Shown piece by piece: positions 24,547-33,313 of a DNA stretch of 43,270 nucleotides. Source of the stretch: Moraxella caviae (GTDB taxonomy: Bacteria; Pseudomonadota; Gammaproteobacteria; Pseudomonadales; Moraxellaceae); assembly GCF_002014985.1 (NCBI RefSeq), contig NZ_MUXU01000048.1, positions 1 through 43,270 on the forward strand. Reading direction: 5' to 3'. Each line of letters starts with the position of its first letter. The first letter of the stretch is position 1. Under the pieces are notes generated by a model. That model saw only the letters and a program-made list of their open reading frames with translations, made no database searches and was not told where the DNA came from. Both the position numbers and the translations under genes were made by a program.

Positions 24547-25350
24547 ATGGCAGGCAAAGAATTTGCACCTTATGTAAGAAACGAAGAAAGGTTTAAGAAC
24601 CATGAATTGATGCTTGATAATTTCAGTATTTATTGTACTCCGAATCTCGATTATGATAAAACTGTGGAAAAATCTGTGGACATCGAAGGCGTGGTTTTAG
24701 GTTTTCAAGTAGAGCCTACTGGCAACTTATTCACGCTGCAAGTGGGCGATGATTATTACAACGAAGAGGTGTATGTGCTCACAGAAAAGTGGGTGAGGAA
24801 TGAATCTAAAGTGCGCGTTGCTGGTCCTTTGGTAGAGTATCAAACCACTCAAAGAGATGAGCATGGCGTTAAACATCCAGTCACTTTAAAAGTGGTTGTG
24901 CCTGATGAATGGGAAGTGCTGATGGATTCAAGGTTTGGTCTTTGTCATCTTGGAGTGCTCTTTCCAAAGGAAGCTGATTTGACTTGGCGCGTCAAAAGTC
25001 TTAAAGAAGTGATTGCTTATCAGTGCCAAGATTTGGACTGGTGGCACAAAGACATTGTGCTTAGTCTTCCACCAGATGATCAATGCACAGATAGAGAATT
25101 GTTGATCAAAGAGTACGGACGTGGCGTCTTAAAAGACAAACAAAAAGAGCTTCGTGAGGCAATGAAATCTCAAAGAAAATGTATTGAAGCGTATGGTGAA
25201 TTTCTAGAAAGACGAGAGTTTTTTAGAACGCAATTAAAACAAATGATGGGTGAAGAATACTCTATTACAGACACTATCTATAAAGGTAATTGCCTAAAAC
25301 GCATCGAACAAAGATGGGAAGGCATGCGCAAAGTTAAAATTTACCTGTAG
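24547..25350 (+). CDS. Hypothetical protein with OB-like N-terminal half
   Basis: 267 aa, with AGAGGAT upstream. Residues about 42-100 alternate short strands ('DIEGVVLGFQVEPTGNLFTL', 'VYVLTEKWVRNESKVRVAGP') as in an OB-fold, which could bind nucleic acid. The C-terminal half (about 185-260) is a charged helical region ('GRGVLKDKQKELREAMKSQR'). There is no signal peptide or membrane span. It is followed by a terminator and then by the 21-bp repeat array. No known family recognised. Confidence 0.6.
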   Translation: MAGKEFAPYVRNEERFKNHELMLDNFSIYCTPNLDYDKTVEKSVDIEGVVLGFQVEPTGNLFTLQVGDDYYNEEVYVLTEKWVRNESKVRVAGPLVEYQTTQRDEHGVKHPVTLKVVVPDEWEVLMDSRFGLCHLGVLFPKEADLTWRVKSLKEVIAYQCQDLDWWHKDIVLSLPPDDQCTDRELLIKEYGRGVLKDKQKELREAMKSQRKCIEAYGEFLERREFFRTQLKQMMGEEYSITDTIYKGNCLKRIEQRWEGMRKVKIYL

Positions 25351-25369
25351 GCTTTCTTGGAAAAGATTA

Positions 25370-25400
25370 AAGACTTTCTGTAAAAAGAAGGTCTTTTTTT
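25370..25400 (+). terminator. Rho-independent terminator
   Basis: AAGACTTTCT, loop GTAAAA, AGAAGGTCTT, followed by T-run. Confidence 0.8.
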
Positions 25401-25511
25401 ATGCAAAAATGCGCTTAGATTTGAACTTGCAAAAGTGGGTGTATTCCCCCTGTTACATCGCTGTTTTTTACACCCAAAAATCTTCATAAAAAACACGGGT
25501 TTTACTCACTG
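25401..25511. other. Intergenic lead-in to the repeat array
   Basis: AT-rich stretch with no gene. TTCATAAAAAACACGGG at about 25482 resembles the array core but is out of register. Confidence 0.4.
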
Positions 25512-26057
25512 CTACATAAAACGGGCTTTATACTACATAAAACCAGCATACGACTACACAAAACAAGCCAACTGCGTCATAAAACTGGCTTAATGCGTCA
25601 AAAAACGAGCATTCTGCGACATAAAATCAGCATTTTACTGCATAAAACAAGCGCCCTACTACATAAAATCAGCTCACCACGTCATAAATCAAGCCTTTTA
25701 CAACACAAAACGAGCAGACAACGTCATTAAAACGGCTTATTGCGACACGAAATCAGCGCATCACGACATAAATCAAGCACACCACTACACGAAACAAGCC
25801 AATCAAAGCATAAAATCAGCCGTTTGCGTCATTAAATCAGCATAAAAAGACACAAAACCAGCTTATCACTACACCAATCAAGCCAAGCACGTCATAAAAC
25901 AAGTTTACTGCACCATAAATCAAGCTCTGTAGTGCACAAAACCCGATTTTTACGTCTTAAAACCAGCAGCAAACGACCTAAAAAGAGCGGCACGCTACAC
26001 AAAACCAGCCTACCGCGTCAAAAAGCAAGCTTTTAGCGCACAAAACCTGCAAAAATG
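25512..26057 (+). repeat. Array of 25 in-register 21-bp degenerate repeats plus one offset copy
   Basis: Units start at 25512 and every 21 bp to 26016 with no insertion or deletion over 525 bp. A further copy follows one base out of register, ending near 26057. The shared core is C at position 4, usually CATAAAA or CACAAAA, with A8, A9 and G14 present in all 25 units and C15 in 23. Positions 16-21 are variable. No long reading frame crosses it. Twenty-one base pairs is two helical turns, so the A-tracts lie on one face of the DNA and should bend it. It resembles an iteron or centromere array but is far longer than usual iteron sets. Confidence 0.9.
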
Positions 26058-26103
26058 GCTATTTTTTGAACTTAAGATATGCTAATATGTGTATGTAGTT
26101 ATA

Positions 26104-26119
26104 GTGTACTTTGATACAC
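26104..26119 (+). promoter_or_regulatory. Inverted repeat upstream of dotD
   Basis: GTGTA (26104-26108) and TACAC (26115-26119) flank CTTTGA, 43 bp before the dotD start. A possible operator for the conjugation operon. The promoter is not clear: TTGAAC at 26066 is a candidate -35. Confidence 0.35.
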
Positions 26120-26161
26120 CTTATTCAACTCAAAACCCAACCACTCATCTAGGAGTTTTTT

Positions 26162-26620
26162 ATGCAAAAGCGATTTTTACCATTCGTGATCGGTGCTGGC
26201 GCAGTGGCACTGACTGGCTGTGCGACCACAACACATCACATCAATCAAGCGAACGTGCAGAGCTATTCACCCGTTGAAATCATCGCACAAGAATCACAAA
26301 AAGCCGCCACGGCAATGCAAGTTTTAACCAAATATCGTCAAGCACAATCTCGCACTTTGGACATGCGCCAAGCAAGTTTTGAGAACGATAAAGTCTATGT
26401 AGACTACATCGGAAAACCAAGACAACTGCTTGCAAGTGTGGCAATTAAGTACGGCTATCGCTTCATTGAAGTGGGCAATGTTCGTGATTTAGACACGGTG
26501 AATTTCACAAAAGTGCATGGCACACCAGAAGATATTTTGATTAATTTGAATGCGAAGCTTGGCGACACTGCAAGCATTGCAATTAACAAACAAGACAAAA
26601 CCATCACACTGATTTACTAA
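26162..26620 (+). CDS. dotD: DotD/TraH-like outer-membrane lipoprotein
   Basis: 152 aa. The signal peptide 'MQKRFLPFVIGAGAVALTGC' ends in a lipobox with C20 as the lipidated residue. The mature protein has a helical stretch ('ATAMQVLTKYRQAQ') and a C-terminal N-domain-like fold ('LLASVAIKYGYRFIEVGNVR', 'GTPEDILINLNAKLGDTASI') as in DotD and secretins. With DotC and DotH it builds the outer-membrane part of the type IVB secretion system. AGGAG precedes the start. First gene of the conjugation operon, 21 nt ahead of dotC. Confidence 0.85.
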   Translation: MQKRFLPFVIGAGAVALTGCATTTHHINQANVQSYSPVEIIAQESQKAATAMQVLTKYRQAQSRTLDMRQASFENDKVYVDYIGKPRQLLASVAIKYGYRFIEVGNVRDLDTVNFTKVHGTPEDILINLNAKLGDTASIAINKQDKTITLIY

Positions 26621-26641
26621 TCAAAACAGGCAAGTCAAAAC

Positions 26642-27787
26642 ATGAAACCAGTCAAAATATTTACAACATTATCGCTGTGTTTAGGTGCGATTTTTGCAAC
26701 AGGCGCTTCTGCAAATTGGCATTTTGATTCAGGAAATCAAACTCATTTTTCAAGTGCAGAAGACTTTCTAAAAGCGCAATCTAAGATTCATCGCATTGCA
26801 AAATCAGCTGAAGATATGCAGCAGTCTGTGCATTTAAAAGCGATTGAAGATTATGCAAAAGGCGTAGCGATGCAAGCAAGTATTCGCAGCAACATGCGCC
26901 AAATTAATAATTTGATTGCTGCAAATGCACGCAACTTGGATGCGATTTATGACTTCACTCCGCTTATGATTCAGGGCCGTGTTGTGCCGCCAGTAGTCAC
27001 TGAAGCGACAGGTTTATACAATCAAAATGGCAGAATGCAAGTGCGTCTTACTGACCGAGTTTATGAAATTGCCAAGCAAGCTCACATCAGTTCTACTGCT
27101 CCAAACTGGAGAGACTATTTGCAATTTTCTAATGAAGCAGACGCGTATCACGACTACATTTATCTAACCGCTGGACTAAAACCGAACGGCATTTTGGAAA
27201 GAAACGTTTGGGAAAAAGCCACAAAAGAAGGCTGGCAGCTTGGGCAAAAACAAGCCAATACCATCTTGCTAGAAGCAATGGATAGACTCAACCGAGACTA
27301 CATCGGCATGGTGAGATTCCATCAACTTGCAGCTAAAGGCAAGTTAGATATGCCTGCGCTTTCCTCTTATAAGTTGTCAGACAATACCGATGGTATTCGT
27401 ATGCTGATGGGTGAAGAGCTGCTACAAATTACTTCATTGCCAGAGTTCAAAGTAGAGCCAACTGGTGTTAGAAAAGGCAGTAGGTACGATTTAGATACCC
27501 AAGGTCCTTTACAAAATCTGACACTCATGGAACACGACACTGCGCTCGAAAAAGAAAACGATCAGCCAGTAATTGAACAAACAAATAAGGCGGTTAACGA
27601 ACAACCAGTTGTTGAAACACCACCGCAATACACCATTGTTGATCAGTACGAAACCAGAGAAGAAGGTCAGTATTTGGTAAGCACAATTCGCACAACAGTC
27701 ATTGGCACAAAACAAGATGTTGTAGAAGAAATGCCTAACCACGACCAGTCAGTAAGCGATGGTGTAACCCAAAATGACGTTCAATAA
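26642..27787 (+). CDS. dotC: DotC/TraI-like outer-membrane complex protein
   Basis: 381 aa. Signal peptide with likely cleavage after A24 ('ATGASA|NW'); there is no lipobox, unlike Legionella DotC. Conserved DotC stretches include 'GVAMQASIRSNMRQINNLIA', 'RVVPPVVTEATGLYNQ', 'APNWRDYLQF', 'WEKATKEGWQLGQKQANTIL' and 'RDYIGMVRFHQLA'. About 85 C-terminal residues are extra and acidic or hydrophilic ('QPVIEQTNKAVNEQPVVETP'). It acts with DotD to place DotH in the outer membrane. The 3' end overlaps dotB by 14 nt. Confidence 0.88.
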   Translation: MKPVKIFTTLSLCLGAIFATGASANWHFDSGNQTHFSSAEDFLKAQSKIHRIAKSAEDMQQSVHLKAIEDYAKGVAMQASIRSNMRQINNLIAANARNLDAIYDFTPLMIQGRVVPPVVTEATGLYNQNGRMQVRLTDRVYEIAKQAHISSTAPNWRDYLQFSNEADAYHDYIYLTAGLKPNGILERNVWEKATKEGWQLGQKQANTILLEAMDRLNRDYIGMVRFHQLAAKGKLDMPALSSYKLSDNTDGIRMLMGEELLQITSLPEFKVEPTGVRKGSRYDLDTQGPLQNLTLMEHDTALEKENDQPVIEQTNKAVNEQPVVETPPQYTIVDQYETREEGQYLVSTIRTTVIGTKQDVVEEMPNHDQSVSDGVTQNDVQ

Positions 27788-29105
27788 TTTGCTAGAAAGT
27801 CATGACATTTTAGAAGAGCACGAAGAGGTGGCTGCTGTCACCTCCAATGCCGCTGCTGACCTTCCAAAGCTACCTTGGCTAACAAATTATCAAGACCCGC
27901 AGTTGTTCAAAGAAGGCGAACTGCAACCTATTTATGCGCTATTTAATGAAATATCGCACCAAAAAAACGTATCGGATGTAATCATTTCACCGGGCTTGCC
28001 GGTGATTATTAAAGTCAAACGTAAAGGCTTGTTTGCAATTACCAAACGCACACTTGACTACTTAGAAGCAGCAAGTTTGGTGCGTGTTATCACCAATAAC
28101 CAACATGCAATTTCGACAGTTAAAGAAGGCATGCCGCTAAGTGGTATTGGTCGTTTGATTCAAGGCGATGTGGTGGATTTGCACGCAGCAGAAACATATG
28201 TTGAATATGCGTTCCAAAGAAAAACGCGCTACCGCTATGAAATTGTTGGCTCATCATCTGCTGAACAAGAGTCATCTTTTTCGATGGTATTGCGCCCTAT
28301 TCCATCAGAGCCGCCAGTATATTCAGACTTAAATATTCCATTGGATTTTGTGAATGATTGTATTGTTACGCAGGGCATTGTGATTATCGGTGGTGCAACT
28401 GGTGAAGGCAAAACCACCCTACTTTCATCAATCATTCGCTACATTTTAGAGAACGACACACAGATTAAAGGCAACATCATCACGCATGAAGACCCAATCG
28501 AGATTGCCTATGACTTAATCAAAAGCCAACATTCTTATGTAACGCAATCAGCGATTGGTCCACACATTAAGACCTTTGATTTGGCAAACAGTGCTGCCAT
28601 GCGTCGTTCATCAGATTTAATTTTGGTGGGTGAGCTTCGTGATAACCAATCGGTTGATAAAGCCGTTGAATTGTCATTAACAGGCCACCCAGTGTTTGCA
28701 ACCACGCACGCAAGTAACGTTTCGGCCATCTTGCCACGCCTGCTTTCGCGCTTTCCAAAAGAAATGCAAACACAAAAATGCTTTGACATTATTGAAGCGT
28801 CGCGCGTATTCGCTTCACAAAAATTGATTTGGACAACGGACGGCAAAATCATGGCCGTGCGAGAACATTTAAAGTTCACTCCCCCGCTGCGCGCATACTT
28901 AAAACGCTATACAGACGACCCTACAATCGTTGCAAGAAAGATTTCAGGCATCATGGCTAGGGGTTTGTTTGGTGTGGTGAATTTTGAAATGCAAGGCAGG
29001 GATTTGCTTCAAAAGAACATCATCAATGTTGAAAACTACCGACATTTGGTAGACGCAACAGACCCATTAGACAAAGAAACTTTAGAAGCTTTAGACGAAT
29101 GCTAA
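27774..29105 (+). CDS. dotB: DotB/TraJ-like secretion ATPase
   Basis: 443 aa, somewhat longer than Legionella DotB (377) because of an N-terminal extension of about 45 residues. A PilT/VirB11-type ATPase: Walker A GATGEGKTT (207-215), Asp box 'THEDPIE' (237-243), Walker B 'SDLILVGELRD' (280-290) and His box 'TGHPVFATTHAS' (303-314). It powers substrate transfer or assembly at the inner-membrane base of the type IVB apparatus. It overlaps dotC and is followed 18 nt later by icmT, the gene order known from IncI and Dot/Icm loci. Confidence 0.92.
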   Translation: MTFNNLLESHDILEEHEEVAAVTSNAAADLPKLPWLTNYQDPQLFKEGELQPIYALFNEISHQKNVSDVIISPGLPVIIKVKRKGLFAITKRTLDYLEAASLVRVITNNQHAISTVKEGMPLSGIGRLIQGDVVDLHAAETYVEYAFQRKTRYRYEIVGSSSAEQESSFSMVLRPIPSEPPVYSDLNIPLDFVNDCIVTQGIVIIGGATGEGKTTLLSSIIRYILENDTQIKGNIITHEDPIEIAYDLIKSQHSYVTQSAIGPHIKTFDLANSAAMRRSSDLILVGELRDNQSVDKAVELSLTGHPVFATTHASNVSAILPRLLSRFPKEMQTQKCFDIIEASRVFASQKLIWTTDGKIMAVREHLKFTPPLRAYLKRYTDDPTIVARKISGIMARGLFGVVNFEMQGRDLLQKNIINVENYRHLVDATDPLDKETLEALDEC

Positions 29106-29123
29106 CGATAGGAGACAGCAAAA

Positions 29124-29393
29124 ATGAGACACGGTCATTGGTCGCAAAGCAGCCGCGAATTTACGATTTTTGGGCTACCAGCAGGTCCTTGTATCTTGAG
29201 TATTGTTTTTATTTTGATTGCAACTAGAGGCTTCCCATTGTTCTGGTACATCATGTTTGGTATGTGGGCTTACTATATTGTATTTGTTTTCATTTTGAAA
29301 ATCAGACCGCGCTACAGCATTCATTTGATGAGAACTTGGCTGGTTGGCAAAGATAGAAACGCCAAGAACGAAAACAGTTACCTTCAATACTAA
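29124..29393 (+). CDS. icmT: IcmT/TraK-like inner-membrane protein
   Basis: 89 aa, matching the 86-aa size of IcmT. The N-terminus 'MRHGHWSQSSREFTIFGLPA' precedes two hydrophobic spans (about 21-33 and 39-58) and a basic tail ('RPRYSIHLMRTWLVGKDRNA'). This W-x-x-x-x-R-x-x-x-F-F/G start followed by two helices is the IcmT pattern. AGGAGA lies 8 nt before the start. Position directly after dotB supports the call. Confidence 0.75.
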   Translation: MRHGHWSQSSREFTIFGLPAGPCILSIVFILIATRGFPLFWYIMFGMWAYYIVFVFILKIRPRYSIHLMRTWLVGKDRNAKNENSYLQY

Positions 29394-29403
29394 AGGATAA
29401 GCC

Positions 29404-30447
29404 ATGCAGCCAAATGCTTTATCGGTCATCATAGTGCCACGCGTTGATGGTATTGAATTTTGTATGTTTGCAAAGGACAAGCCTTTAAAAACTGAAAGCA
29501 AATCAGTGAATATCACCACTGATATGCAAATGAAAAAGCTGTTGCCATTTGGGCAAGAGTTTAATTCAGTGATTGACTTAACAATACCAAACAGCGAATC
29601 GAAAATTCAATATTTGATCCACAACGCCCTGCCAGCAAACAAGTGTATTGAGATTGGTGAGTATGCCGGTGTGTTCTCATCTGCTGAACGCATTAAGGCT
29701 TTGGCTGCGCTTTGTGTAAAGCATTTTCCTTCTATGTTAGAAGCCTATTGCCAAGAACATGAGATAGCCAAAGATGGTTTGCAGCAAATATGGCTCTTAG
29801 TTGCATGTAGCACGCCTGCGCTGCCAGCCACTAAAGAAGAAGAGCAAAAGTACACAGACGCTATACAAGAGTTTATGGATCTGTGCACAGCTAATATGGG
29901 TCTGGCCGATACCCAAATCGTAGGTACAGTCGTATCATTACATACAACTATCATTCCCCATATCCTTGAGCAAACACAAGTATCACCCTATGGATTTATC
30001 TTGGTTGATGTAGCTGACTCGCAAGCAATCGCCATGGCTGTATCGCCTGATGGTTGTGCACTAGATGATTGCATTGTTATGCCTGAATGTGGTTATAAAG
30101 AGCTTTTATCGCAAGTCGCTAAAGCAGCCAATGAATCAATTGGACGCGATATTGCTTTCACTAGAAAGACGTTGACATCAATTTATGAGACTGGTGTTGT
30201 GGGTGCAGTGGGCAGCCCTTCTTCGCGTGATATTAAAGAGCAAATCAATGCCATCAACACCGAATTTTTTCAAAAATTGCAGCAAGGTCTAACTGCATTA
30301 AATCACACGCCAGCTTCTATTGGTGGTGTCGTGTTTTGTGGTTATAACCCGCAGATAATCCATTCACAAGATGAAAATACAACATATAACTTCATTGAAT
30401 TTTCATATGCGCACGCATTAGCTAATTGGGTAGCGAATAATGTTTGA
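29404..30447 (+). CDS. Unknown protein in conjugation operon, possibly actin-like fold
   Basis: 347 aa, 10 nt after icmT and overlapping the next gene by 8 nt. There is no signal peptide or membrane span. 'YGFILVDVADSQAIAMAVSP' is compatible with a phosphate-1 strand pair of actin/PilM-type ATPases, and 'ASIGGVVFCGYNPQI' near the end with the adenosine loop. The glycine residues are fewer than usual, so this is tentative. No Dot/Icm homologue with this shape is known to me. As it lies inside the T4BSS operon it is probably an apparatus or coupling accessory. Function not assigned. Confidence 0.55.
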   Translation: MQPNALSVIIVPRVDGIEFCMFAKDKPLKTESKSVNITTDMQMKKLLPFGQEFNSVIDLTIPNSESKIQYLIHNALPANKCIEIGEYAGVFSSAERIKALAALCVKHFPSMLEAYCQEHEIAKDGLQQIWLLVACSTPALPATKEEEQKYTDAIQEFMDLCTANMGLADTQIVGTVVSLHTTIIPHILEQTQVSPYGFILVDVADSQAIAMAVSPDGCALDDCIVMPECGYKELLSQVAKAANESIGRDIAFTRKTLTSIYETGVVGAVGSPSSRDIKEQINAINTEFFQKLQQGLTALNHTPASIGGVVFCGYNPQIIHSQDENTTYNFIEFSYAHALANWVANNV

Positions 30448-31381
30448 ATTGCCAAAATATTTGTCTATTAAAATCCCGCAAAGCGAAAATAGCCTTATCG
30501 CTATATATCGTTTTAGATGTGCTTTAGATGAGATACCAACCGCCCTACTCCACCCTTGTGAAAAATTAGTGTATCAAAACACCTACCACAAGAATGTGCG
30601 CAGTAGATACTTTAGATGCATGGACGGCTTGTCTTATGCACTCATTGGTATGGCAAACCATCAGCAGACCTATACCGTGCTTAAAAAGGGTTCTGCGGCC
30701 AACAGACGTGCATTGAAGCAATTGGCTGATACCGTAGGCAGAAAAATGTCAAAGAACACCAAAGCAAGCAAGAACCTTGCAATGGTGACAGACGACAATA
30801 ACTTTAGCCCTTTTTATTACACCTTGATGGGTGTAAAGCTGGTAAGTGCCCTTTTGTATTATGCCGCACAATCAATTGATAGCGGTGATTTACGCTATTG
30901 GAAGCATTTCCAAAAGCTCTTGTCATCACTAGGGTTATTCCAATCTAAGCGTGCCCCGGACTTATCTTTGCTTTCATTAGTGCGTATCAGCGCCAGCACA
31001 ACCAATTATCTACCAGAGTTTTCATTCAGTATTCATGAAGTAGATGATAATGAAACGTTGGTCTGGCGTTATGAGCCTTCAGGAACGCCTTTATCGGTGG
31101 CTGATACTCCAAAAGTAGCACGCTCTGCTAAAGCAAGCACCATCGAGAAAAGCCCAAATAAAGCTGACAAAGCTAAAAAGGGCGCGCAGAAGCATAAAGC
31201 CAGTGATCAGAAACCTTTAGATGCCACACCTGCCAGTCCAACTGTGCCAAATCAAACACAGCAAGCAGCTGATGGCAAAACCAATCAAAATATAACCGAT
31301 GTGCTCCCAATGAGTAAACCGCAGGGTAAAGCAATGGCAATACCAGCGGTATTCGGCCGACAAAACACAAAAGGTGAATGA
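30440..31381 (+). CDS. Unknown protein with disordered lysine/proline-rich tail
   Basis: 313 aa. A globular part (1-205) contains 'GLSYALIGMANHQQTYTVLK' and 'YYTLMGVKLVSALLYYAAQS', helical and partly hydrophobic but without a clear membrane anchor. Residues 220-313 are low-complexity, rich in Lys, Ala, Pro and Gln ('KSPNKADKAKKGAQKHKASD'). It overlaps the gene before by 8 nt and dotM by 4 nt (ATGA) or ends 2 nt before it. A basic tail of this kind could contact DNA or a partner ATPase. No family recognised. Confidence 0.6.
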   Translation: MFELPKYLSIKIPQSENSLIAIYRFRCALDEIPTALLHPCEKLVYQNTYHKNVRSRYFRCMDGLSYALIGMANHQQTYTVLKKGSAANRRALKQLADTVGRKMSKNTKASKNLAMVTDDNNFSPFYYTLMGVKLVSALLYYAAQSIDSGDLRYWKHFQKLLSSLGLFQSKRAPDLSLLSLVRISASTTNYLPEFSFSIHEVDDNETLVWRYEPSGTPLSVADTPKVARSAKASTIEKSPNKADKAKKGAQKHKASDQKPLDATPASPTVPNQTQQAADGKTNQNITDVLPMSKPQGKAMAIPAVFGRQNTKGE

Positions 31382-31383
31382 TA

Positions 31384-33129
31384 ATGAGCACTGCGCCAAA
31401 ACACAGTAGCAAGCCTTCTTCACCGCCACCATCAAGCGGAGGTGGTGGCGGTGGCGACAGCAACGATATTTTAAATATTGTTCTCGGTATCTTTGCATTG
31501 GTGGCGATGTATTTTTTAAATACGTCAATGTCAGCAATGACGCCATTCGTTTATTCGATCTTTACTTATCTACCGTGGATGGCGGCTCATTACTTGGGCA
31601 GAATAGGCTTAGTTTTAATGCTTCTCATTTACGCAGCCGTGTGTGTGATTGTAGAAGCCATATTCACCCATAGAGACTTAGAAGCAGCAAAAAAAGGACG
31701 CGTCTTATCAGCACAGCGTGGACGTTCAATGTTGTTTGTAGCACTGTACTTCTTTCTACTGGCAGCATGGCACACCTTCGCCAGCGGCCCACCGCAAGAG
31801 ACGGGCTTACTATGGCATGTATCGGTACTATGTAACCCAGAAGACCCGGGCAGCCCTTATACAACCTGCCAAAACGGCATTGGCTCGTTTTTTGGGTCGG
31901 GCTTTTTATATGTCATCACTGCTATGTCTGTACCAAGTGTATTGCTGGTAGCACTTTTTGCGCCGCCACTTATTCGTGGCACGATTGCTTTATCTTCAGA
32001 GCACCCAGAACTCTCAATGCGCAAACAAATCAAAGGTTTTGATTCTTTTTTGGAGGCTTCAAGCGAAACTTTTCCGCATTTGAAGTTCTACAAAAAACTC
32101 AATCCTAATAAATACCCATTTTATGAAGGGATTTTTGCAAGATTGCTAAGAAGTCGTACCTTTGCTGTACAAAAAGGTTTGGTGATTGGTTTTATTCAAA
32201 GACCTTATAAAATCAGCGAGGTGCGTAATACGGGCACAAAGCCCCTGCTATCAGAAGATGGCGAAGAAGATTATAGCGGTAGAGACAATGACCTTGTTCC
32301 TATTTTGGATGACAAAAAATTCAATACTGAAATGCTAAAACAGCTTGGCAACCCTTTTACTGGTATTGAAAACCTATCTCCAGCTGAAACAGTGATTATG
32401 GGCACTATCATTGGACAATGCGCGTCAGCAGGTCCTGTGAATAGTGAAGATAGAAACAAAGCAAAAGAATGGGCTGAAAAACGCTCTAATGCGTTTTGGT
32501 CGTGGCTGGGTGATGTGGCACTAGAAAAAGCCAAAATACCTGCGAAAAAGTATACGGCAGCCATGAAAGCGAAATGGCCTGATGGTTATGATTTAAGCGC
32601 CCTACCCCCTATTGAAGAGTATCCAGAATTTAAAGAGTACCAAAGATACATCTATTATTGGTTTAATCGTTCTGAAGAAATCAAAAAAATCCGTAAGCAA
32701 CATGCTTATACGCACACTATGATTTTAGCCATGTTGGTACGCTCAAGAGATGTGGGTACTTTGCAGCCAAGTATTTTTAGATGGCTAAGATTGTACGACA
32801 GAACCCTATGGGCTTTGGTGCAAAATTCGGGTCGTGGTGCGGTATTCGCTGAAAACATTGGTTCTGTGAGTCATTACCATGCAGAACTTAAAGCTGGCTA
32901 CCGTTTGAACAAGCCAGATTTTAATGCCGCTTATCAAGGCTTGATGGAGCGTTTGTATTCTTTTTCATATACCAAAGAAGATTTGCGGTTGTTTGAAAAA
33001 GGTGAGCTGACGTACATCTTTAGAGAAGACCCGCCAATGATTGAATTTAAAGAAGGCGAAACCTACGAAAAAGAAAAAGGCGACATCAATATAGCTCATG
33101 ATGACGATGACGAAGATTTGGATTATTGA
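31384..33129 (+). CDS. dotM: DotM/IcmP/TrbA-like coupling-complex protein
   Basis: 581 aa from ATG 31384, which has AAGGTG at a good distance; ATG 31378 is an alternative overlapping the previous stop. The N-terminus has a run of six glycines (19-24). About four membrane spans follow (29-46, 73-95, 115-131, ~172-194). The C-terminal cytoplasmic part has the DotM signature 'HAYTHTMILAMLVRSRDVG', then 'WLRLYDRTLWALVQNSGRGA' and 'FAENIGSVSHYHAELKAG'. IcmP/DotM is about 376 aa, so this one is enlarged. DotM joins DotL in the coupling complex that selects substrates. DotL itself is not in the window. Confidence 0.85.
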   Translation: MSTAPKHSSKPSSPPPSSGGGGGGDSNDILNIVLGIFALVAMYFLNTSMSAMTPFVYSIFTYLPWMAAHYLGRIGLVLMLLIYAAVCVIVEAIFTHRDLEAAKKGRVLSAQRGRSMLFVALYFFLLAAWHTFASGPPQETGLLWHVSVLCNPEDPGSPYTTCQNGIGSFFGSGFLYVITAMSVPSVLLVALFAPPLIRGTIALSSEHPELSMRKQIKGFDSFLEASSETFPHLKFYKKLNPNKYPFYEGIFARLLRSRTFAVQKGLVIGFIQRPYKISEVRNTGTKPLLSEDGEEDYSGRDNDLVPILDDKKFNTEMLKQLGNPFTGIENLSPAETVIMGTIIGQCASAGPVNSEDRNKAKEWAEKRSNAFWSWLGDVALEKAKIPAKKYTAAMKAKWPDGYDLSALPPIEEYPEFKEYQRYIYYWFNRSEEIKKIRKQHAYTHTMILAMLVRSRDVGTLQPSIFRWLRLYDRTLWALVQNSGRGAVFAENIGSVSHYHAELKAGYRLNKPDFNAAYQGLMERLYSFSYTKEDLRLFEKGELTYIFREDPPMIEFKEGETYEKEKGDINIAHDDDDEDLDY

Positions 33130-33140
33130 TTTTTTGAAAG

Positions 33141-33294
33141 TGTCCAGATATGGACACATCAAGAAAAAACGTTTAGGTAAATCTGTCCAGATTTGGACAG
33201 ATTTCACAAGCCATCAAAACCGGTAGAAGTGTGTCCATATCTGGACACATCAACCAAAAAGTTAGCCACACTTAAAAGTGTCCATATCTGGACA
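33141..33294. repeat. Cluster of four 16-bp palindromes
   Basis: TGTCCAGATATGGACA (33141-33156), TGTCCAGATTTGGACA (33184-33199), TGTCCATATCTGGACA (33232-33247) and the same again (33279-33294) fill the gap between dotM and the next gene. They are probable sites of the plasmid ParB (same length as known parS sites), acting in partition and/or in repression of the 33314 gene. Confidence 0.85.
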
Positions 33295-33313
33295 CCAAAG
33301 AACGAGAATCAAA

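Noticed and set aside
25512..26057. CRISPR array
   Set aside because: Units are 21 bp with a degenerate core and only about 6 variable bases; there are no identical repeats, spacers of normal length, or cas genes.
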